A stretch of 64,000 nucleotides of DNA from G963669295 sp963669295 (GTDB lineage: Bacteria > Bacteroidota > Bacteroidia > Flavobacteriales_D > CALLUQ01): NCBI GenBank assembly GCA_963669295.1, contig OY769938.1, forward strand, positions 248,001 to 312,000. The letters are read 5' to 3'. The notes under the pieces were generated by a model. That model was given only the letters and a program-made list of their open reading frames with translations, searched no databases and was not told the DNA's origin. Position numbers and translations under genes: made by a program. Every line of letters begins with the position of its first letter. Within the stretch, counting starts at the first letter, position 1. Positions 59,610 to 64,000 of the stretch are shown here, one piece after another.

Positions 59610-60962
59610 ATGAAAAAAATATCCTACATTATTCTTTTGTTGTGCATCACCATTTGGGGATGTTCGCCAAAATCGCAAGTACCAGCGTCGCGTTTTGCCG
59701 ATGAAGGCGTAGCTGAAAAGCCCACTGAAAAGGGCGATGATTACTTCGAAGACCAGTATTTACGGTACGAAGATCATATCTATAAAGACAACATTAAAAC
59801 AGCATTGCTGCACAAAACCGGCTGGGAATTGGCTCCTCCCCTCTTTCGCTTAAACAGCGAGGAGAGCATAAAATTGAGCTTCGACGATATGGATGGCGAT
59901 GTAAAAACCTACTACTATACGATAGAACATTGCACAGCCGATTGGAAATCGTCGGATTTAATAGAACCCGAAGTAATTGATGGATACTATACCGACATCA
60001 TCAACGAATTCGACAATTCCTTCAACACCCTCAACGGTTATACCCACTACTCCATAATACTGCCCAACAACAACTTCAAACTAAAAAAAACAGGCAACTA
60101 CCTGCTCAAAGTATTTTTAGACAACGACCCCGAAAACCTGGTGATTACCAAAAGGTTTATGGTATACGAAAACAAAGTGGGCATCGAACCACAGGTGCGA
60201 AGGGCTACCATTGTAGAAGACCGCGAATCGAGGCAGGAAATCGACTTTACCATTCGCCACAGCACCTTCCCCATTCCCAACCCATTCAAAGAGCTCAAGG
60301 TAATTTTAATGCAAAACAACCGCTGGGACAATGCCAAGTATGGGTTGCAGCCTTTGTTTGTAAAAGACAAAGAACTGGTGTACGATTACGACGAAGACAA
60401 CGTGTTTGATGGCAGTAATGAATTTCGTCATTTCGACATCAAAAGCCTCCGTTACCAAACCGAACGCATTAATAACATTCAGTACTATAAAGATTCTACC
60501 GAGTTTCATATTCACCTGGTCACCGACGAAAACAGGGCTTACCAGCAATACTACTCCAAGCCCGATATTAATGGTAAATACCTCATCAAAAACTCCGACG
60601 GATTTAACAGCGAGTTAGAAGCCGAATACGTCTATGTACACTTCACATTTCCGTATGAAGCACCACTAATGGGAGGCAACTTATATGTGTTTGGAGGTTT
60701 TTCCGACTGGCAGTTTAAAGACGATTTTCAATTGAAATACAACTACAAGCGAAAAGCGTATGAAGCGGTAATTTACTTAAAACAAGGTTATTACAACTAT
60801 GAATATGTGTTTTTGAAAGACAACAGTACTGTGGGCGACAACACCTTTATTGAAGGCAATCATTTTGAAACACAAAACGACTACTCCATTCTCGTTTATT
60901 ATCGAGACATTACCAATAACTACGATCGATTGATTGGCGTGAAATCGTTTAAAGCCAATTAA
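59610..60962 (+). CDS. Type IX secretion system plug protein (DUF5103)
   Basis: 450 residues, a lipoprotein signal ending in lipobox TIWGC, so it is outer-membrane- or periplasm-anchored. The sequence matches the DUF5103/T9SS plug family: KLSFDDMDGDVKTYYYTIEH, CTADWKSSDLIEPEVIDGYY, DNSFNTLNGYTHYSIILPN, NYLLKVFLDNDPENLVITKR and RHFDIKSLRYQTERINNI. In Flavobacterium johnsoniae the Plug protein closes the open side of the SprA translocon from the periplasm. It fits the T9SS cargo proteins of this window. ATG start. Divergent from nqr; no T9SS core genes are adjacent. Confidence 0.92.
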   Translation: MKKISYIILLLCITIWGCSPKSQVPASRFADEGVAEKPTEKGDDYFEDQYLRYEDHIYKDNIKTALLHKTGWELAPPLFRLNSEESIKLSFDDMDGDVKTYYYTIEHCTADWKSSDLIEPEVIDGYYTDIINEFDNSFNTLNGYTHYSIILPNNNFKLKKTGNYLLKVFLDNDPENLVITKRFMVYENKVGIEPQVRRATIVEDRESRQEIDFTIRHSTFPIPNPFKELKVILMQNNRWDNAKYGLQPLFVKDKELVYDYDEDNVFDGSNEFRHFDIKSLRYQTERINNIQYYKDSTEFHIHLVTDENRAYQQYYSKPDINGKYLIKNSDGFNSELEAEYVYVHFTFPYEAPLMGGNLYVFGGFSDWQFKDDFQLKYNYKRKAYEAVIYLKQGYYNYEYVFLKDNSTVGDNTFIEGNHFETQNDYSILVYYRDITNNYDRLIGVKSFKAN

Positions 60963-61115
60963 GCAAGTATGTGTTGGGCTGCAATACATAAATGTCGAAA
61001 CCTGAAAGAAAGGCCGCTTATCCTACTACCCCAACCCCTGCATTGTTAATTAATTACATCATCCTGCCTTGATTTCTTAATTCCAAATTGTTATTATTGC
61101 ATAAACAGGCTCTTT

Positions 61116-61502
61116 ATGGTAACCGCTGTAACAGAAGGCATAAAAATCACCGTTGAAACCAAGTACAGGGAACAATACTCTAACCCCTTAAAATCACAGT
61201 ACCTATTTTCTTACGCTGTACAAATTGAAAACCAGGGCGATCATGCTGTGCAATTGCTTCGCAGACACTGGTACATTAACGATTCTTCTGGCGAGTACAG
61301 GGAAGTGGAAGGCGAAGGGGTAATTGGCCAGCAACCTATCCTTGAACCAGGTGATGTATACGAATACGAATCGGCCTGCAACTTGATGACCGATGTAGGA
61401 AAAATGTGTGGCACCTACTTGATGGAACGCACATTGGATCGCCTTCAATTTAAAGTTACCATTCCTGAATTTAAGATGATTGTGCCTTTTAGGCTCAACT
61501 AA
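61116..61502 (+). CDS. apaG: ApaG domain protein
   Basis: 128 residues, typical ApaG/DUF525 length. Fibronectin-like beta-sandwich with KITVETKYREQYSNPLKSQY, FSYAVQIENQGDHAVQLLRR, HWYINDSSGEYREVEGEGV and IGQQPILEPGDVYEYESAC, matching the family motif GEGV-x-G-x-Q-P-x-L-x-P-G. In enterobacteria it is linked to Co2+/Mg2+ sensitivity and diadenosine tetraphosphate turnover genes; no apaH is adjacent. Cytoplasmic. ATG start; 170 bp upstream of the EAD-like cassette on the same strand, but separated from it by a probable promoter. Confidence 0.92.
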   Translation: MVTAVTEGIKITVETKYREQYSNPLKSQYLFSYAVQIENQGDHAVQLLRRHWYINDSSGEYREVEGEGVIGQQPILEPGDVYEYESACNLMTDVGKMCGTYLMERTLDRLQFKVTIPEFKMIVPFRLN

Positions 61503-61633
61503 TACCCCTTCTTTTTCTGTTCACCCAGCTGGCTTAATGCCCTGCAAAGCGCAAATGGCAAGCTCAACAACACCCCGTTGATTGCCGGTACAAGTTCCTT
61601 TCTCGCTAAAAGAAAGGGAGTGGATTTATTTAC

Positions 61634-61642
61634 TATATTTAG
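61634..61642 (+). promoter_or_regulatory. Promoter-like sequence TATATTTAG before the EAD-like gene
   Basis: Close to TAnnTTAG and 29 bp before ATG 61672. It sits within what would be the N-terminal extension from the TTG at 61582, supporting the shorter gene model. Confidence 0.3.
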
Positions 61643-61671
61643 ACTCACCACTAAAAACCAGGTTGTACTGC

Positions 61672-61974
61672 ATGCAAAATGCCGATTACGACATATCCGA
61701 ACGTACCAAAGAAATCCAAAAACTCATCATGATCAATGAAATGGATGGCGCATTGAGCCGTTTGTTCGATTTTGTGAATGACTTCGATGAAATGGGCAAA
61801 TGGATGGATGAGGTGATCATCATTTTCAACAACCACACCGACCTGGAGGATACCTTCATTGAAGGAACCATTACCCGTGAGGAAAGGATGGTTTCGCGCA
61901 ATCGCATCATTAAACGCATACTGGGGATTCTCAGTAAGCTAAAACGCATGCAAAACCTCGGCATGGCCGCATAA
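61672..61974 (+). CDS. Stand-alone effector-associated (EAD11-like) death-domain-like protein
   Basis: 100 residues from ATG 61672. All helical, matching the pattern of effector-associated domain 11: an opening helix (ERTKEIQKLIMINEMDGALS), a second helix with LFDFVNDF, a third with DEVIIIFNNHTDLEDTFIEG, and the telltale GTITREER-x3-RNRIIKRILGIL (family G-T/I-(I/L)-S/T-x-E-E ... x-N-R-I-x-x-A/R-(L)). EADs are adaptor or recruitment domains, counterparts of death domains, in bacterial conflict systems. Here it is alone. A TTG at 61582 would add 30 residues (MPVQVPFSLKERE...) but carries promoter-like sequence. 10 bp before the ABC ATPase gene. Function inferred from fold resemblance. Confidence 0.7.
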   Translation: MQNADYDISERTKEIQKLIMINEMDGALSRLFDFVNDFDEMGKWMDEVIIIFNNHTDLEDTFIEGTITREERMVSRNRIIKRILGILSKLKRMQNLGMAA

Positions 61975-61984
61975 CTCCACTTCA

Positions 61985-63235
61985 ATGGCCGATATCCAAC
62001 AAAAAAGAGATAAGATTGTGCAACTGGCAACGACCGACATTTACCGGTCGGCCATGAGCTTGTTTGAGTTGGCCAACAAGCATGCCATTGATGAAGCATT
62101 GAAAGAAGAAGCCATTATGTTGGGCATGGAGATTAATGTACTCACCAACGAAAAAGACGAAGCGAGTATAAAAGCAGCCTTTCAGCAAAAAATTACCACA
62201 CTTGCCGATAAGATTGTGCACGACGCCAACACCAACCCCGAGAAACAACAAGTGGTACAAACCGAGCAAAAGGTGCGCGACTACTTCATTCAAAAGCGGT
62301 TGCAAAACGATATCATTTTTCAAAGCGTTGGCATGACCAAAAGTTACCGCAAGAAAAAAGCGGTTGCTTTTACCCTTGCCCCCATCGACCTTACCTTAAG
62401 ACTGGGCGAAATTATGGGGCTGGTAGGAGAAAATGGCAATGGAAAAACCACGCTGCTAAAAATTATTGCAGGCATCCATAAAGCAGATGGCGGCAACATT
62501 CAATACCCGTTTTTTGGCCCACAATTAAACTGGGGGCGCATCAAGCAAAAGGTGGCTTACATCCCCCAGCGTATTGAACCATGGCACGGTAAGGTGGAAG
62601 AAAACTTGCACTTCGCTGCTGCAGCTAAGGGCATCATGGGCAAGGAAAATGATAAAAGGCTGGAATACATCATTCACCGCCTGGGGCTTCAAAAACACCG
62701 CGATAAAAAATGGAAAGAGCTGTCGGGCGGATACCAAATGCGCTTTGAATTGGCAAAAATGCTCATTTGGCAACCCAACCTCCTCATTCTTGATGAGCCG
62801 TTGGCCAACCTCGACATTAAAGCACAACAGCAATTCTTAAACGACTTGCGCAACCTTACCCACTCCATCAAGCATCCGCTGTCGGTCATTATCAGCTCTC
62901 AGCACCTGCACAAGGTAGAATCGGTATCCGATCACATTGTTTTTTTAAGCCATGGCAAAGCCTTGTTCAATGGCCCTATGACTCAGCTTGGCGAAGACAG
63001 AACTGCCAACTGCTTTGAGTTGTCGTGCAACGTTTCCAGCTATCGGCTAAAAGCCATGCTTAAAAACGACCTCACCATTTTAAAAATTCAAGACGATGGG
63101 CCATCCATACTGATTTATACCCCGCTCAGTGTTTCGCAACGCGAAGTATTGTCGGTACTTATCAAACACCCCATCGACATTCAAAACTTTAGAGACATCA
63201 GTAAATCTACCCGATTGCTGTTTGAAAAGCAATGA
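61985..63235 (+). CDS. ABC ATPase with N-terminal EAD11-like helical domain
   Basis: 416 residues. Residues 8-80 are helical and align by eye with the neighbouring EAD11-like protein: IVQLATTDIYRSAMSLFEL versus IQKLIMINEMDGALSRLFDF, then EEAIMLGMEINVL versus DEVIIIFNNHTDL, and ITTLADKI versus the closing helix. From ~105 an ABC nucleotide-binding domain: Walker A GENGNGKTT (148-156), Q-loop, signature LSGGYQMRFELAKML, Walker B LLILDEPLANLD, H-loop VIISSQHLHK. The C-terminal ~100 residues (FELSCNVSSYRLKAMLKNDL, VLSVLIKHPIDIQNFRDI) form a regulatory domain. No membrane helices; the partner is the next gene (ATGA overlap). Substrate unknown. Confidence 0.82.
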   Translation: MADIQQKRDKIVQLATTDIYRSAMSLFELANKHAIDEALKEEAIMLGMEINVLTNEKDEASIKAAFQQKITTLADKIVHDANTNPEKQQVVQTEQKVRDYFIQKRLQNDIIFQSVGMTKSYRKKKAVAFTLAPIDLTLRLGEIMGLVGENGNGKTTLLKIIAGIHKADGGNIQYPFFGPQLNWGRIKQKVAYIPQRIEPWHGKVEENLHFAAAAKGIMGKENDKRLEYIIHRLGLQKHRDKKWKELSGGYQMRFELAKMLIWQPNLLILDEPLANLDIKAQQQFLNDLRNLTHSIKHPLSVIISSQHLHKVESVSDHIVFLSHGKALFNGPMTQLGEDRTANCFELSCNVSSYRLKAMLKNDLTILKIQDDGPSILIYTPLSVSQREVLSVLIKHPIDIQNFRDISKSTRLLFEKQ

Positions 63236-64000
63236 AACGCCTCGACAAATACCTACTCACGCACCACCCTACCCTTTGGGCACTTCGGTTGCATTACTTG
63301 CTGCTTTATGCGCTGGGGTTAAACGCGTTGGTGCTGGGCGTTACTTCCATCATTCCATTCAACAATGAGTTAATGTCCGATCCCATCCTGGTATTTTATG
63401 GCATTTGTTTCTTGTGCCTAATGGTGCTGATGTTATGGTTGAGAGGCATGGCCAAATTCGACACCAATAAATTGTTTGGAGTGAAACACCGAAAGCGGGA
63501 ATTTATTGAAAACGCCTTCATTCTCTTTTGTGTAGGAGCATTAATGTTGCCCCTTTACCTGGGCATGAACACCATGCAGCAACGCATCCACAATTTCTTT
63601 CAAGAACGAACTGAACAGTTTTCGGTCAATCCCGAAAAATTTAATCAGTACGTCGAAATCGTTTATGCCTTTCCTTACGATTACCGCGATAGCGAAGCAG
63701 CGTTGCGCAACGTGCTGGGGTACATCAAGGGTAACAAGCATGACGTTTATGATTACAGTTTCTTTGAGGAAGAGCAAAAAAAACTCCCCCCGCTCATGCC
63801 AGATGAAGAGTTGTTGATTGCGAAAACATTGGCCAAAATCAATTTGATTTATGGCAATGCCGCATTCAATGCTACCAGCCAGGAAATTGAAGAATGGTTC
63901 CCCTCTGAAGACAATGACGAAGACTACGCTTACAGTTTTTACGACATGGATTACCTCATCATTTCCGACAGTTGGGGCATGCTTAACAGCGACACTGAGT
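63232..64000 (+). CDS. ABC permease-like membrane protein (3' truncated)
   Basis: Starts at ATG 63232, overlapping the ABC ATPase stop (ATGA), and remains open to the window end (>256 residues). Visible membrane helices: LRLHYLLLYALGLNALVLGV, LVFYGICFLCLMVLMLWL and ENAFILFCVGALMLPLYLGM. Between and after them are soluble parts: YVEIVYAFPYDYRDSEAALR, KLPPLMPDEELLIAKTLAKI, then an acidic EDNDEDYAYSFYDMDY. The position and overlap make it the permease partner of the ATPase. No family is assigned; the rest lies outside the window. Confidence 0.75.
   Translation, partial: MKRLDKYLLTHHPTLWALRLHYLLLYALGLNALVLGVTSIIPFNNELMSDPILVFYGICFLCLMVLMLWLRGMAKFDTNKLFGVKHRKREFIENAFILFCVGALMLPLYLGMNTMQQRIHNFFQERTEQFSVNPEKFNQYVEIVYAFPYDYRDSEAALRNVLGYIKGNKHDVYDYSFFEEEQKKLPPLMPDEELLIAKTLAKINLIYGNAAFNATSQEIEEWFPSEDNDEDYAYSFYDMDYLIISDSWGMLNSDTE

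Noticed and set aside
1..64000. tRNA, rRNA, transposase, integrase, prophage or riboswitch
   Set aside because: Looked for tRNA T-loop-like GGTTCGA motifs and IS-type genes by eye and saw none. A tRNAscan/Infernal run would be needed to exclude small RNAs.

Overview
The window looks like a chromosomal segment of a free-living Bacteroidota (formerly Bacteroidetes) bacterium. The evidence is several secreted proteins ending in type IX secretion (T9SS) type A sorting domains, a T9SS plug protein, a complete Na+-translocating NADH:quinone reductase operon, GIN-domain and DUF4377 proteins, a two-component-regulator-propeller protein, and core promoters of the Bacteroidota type (TTG, then TAnnTTTG). 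No Shine-Dalgarno-like sequence was needed to place any start. Order and genus cannot be fixed from the sequence. I saw no rRNA, tRNA, CRISPR array, transposase or phage gene.

Layout. 1-10.7 kb: the end of an RluA-type pseudouridine synthase, a T9SS cargo protein, the ribosome-rescue hydrolase ArfB, an unusual TonB-plug/VWA fusion, small secreted and membrane proteins, a YjbQ + M23 peptidase gene set, a Crp/Fnr regulator, an exported dikinase-like protein and a membrane-anchored propeller. 10.8-17.9 kb: pfkA-priA, an SLC5-type symporter, a lipoprotein and a small secreted protein. 18-26.5 kb: a TerB-like/ABCG transporter facing a SiaA/SiaB/SiaC-like partner-switching cluster whose phosphatase carries a large propeller sensor. 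26.6-34.4 kb: a methyltransferase, a ZIP transporter, an FRG-domain protein, peroxiredoxin and three T9SS cargo proteins. 34.5-44.4 kb: tightly packed, often ATGA-overlapping cassettes (nitrilase/methyltransferase/WYL regulator; PagL-like/GIN; ECF sigma/membrane protein/small exported protein; DUF4377 pair), plus MazG and a VOC protein.

44.7-59.6 kb is a respiratory sodium-pump neighbourhood: a small Cys-rich membrane protein resembling NqrM, an ABC exporter, the flavin transferase ApbE (it would flavinylate NqrB and NqrC), an S1/P1 nuclease, and nqrABCDEF on the minus strand with a recognisable promoter. Intergenic gaps here hold REP-like palindromic repeats and a 21-bp tandem repeat. 59.6-64 kb: T9SS plug protein, ApaG, and a cassette of a stand-alone death-like (EAD11-like) domain protein, an ABC ATPase whose N-terminus appears to carry the same fold, and a membrane protein cut by the window end.

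The most promising undescribed items are the EAD11-like/ABC cassette at the right end, the propeller-gated SiaABC-like switch, the barrel-less TonB-plug/VWA fusion, and an exported protein with glucan-water-dikinase domain order. Functions are read from motifs by eye; no database search was run.
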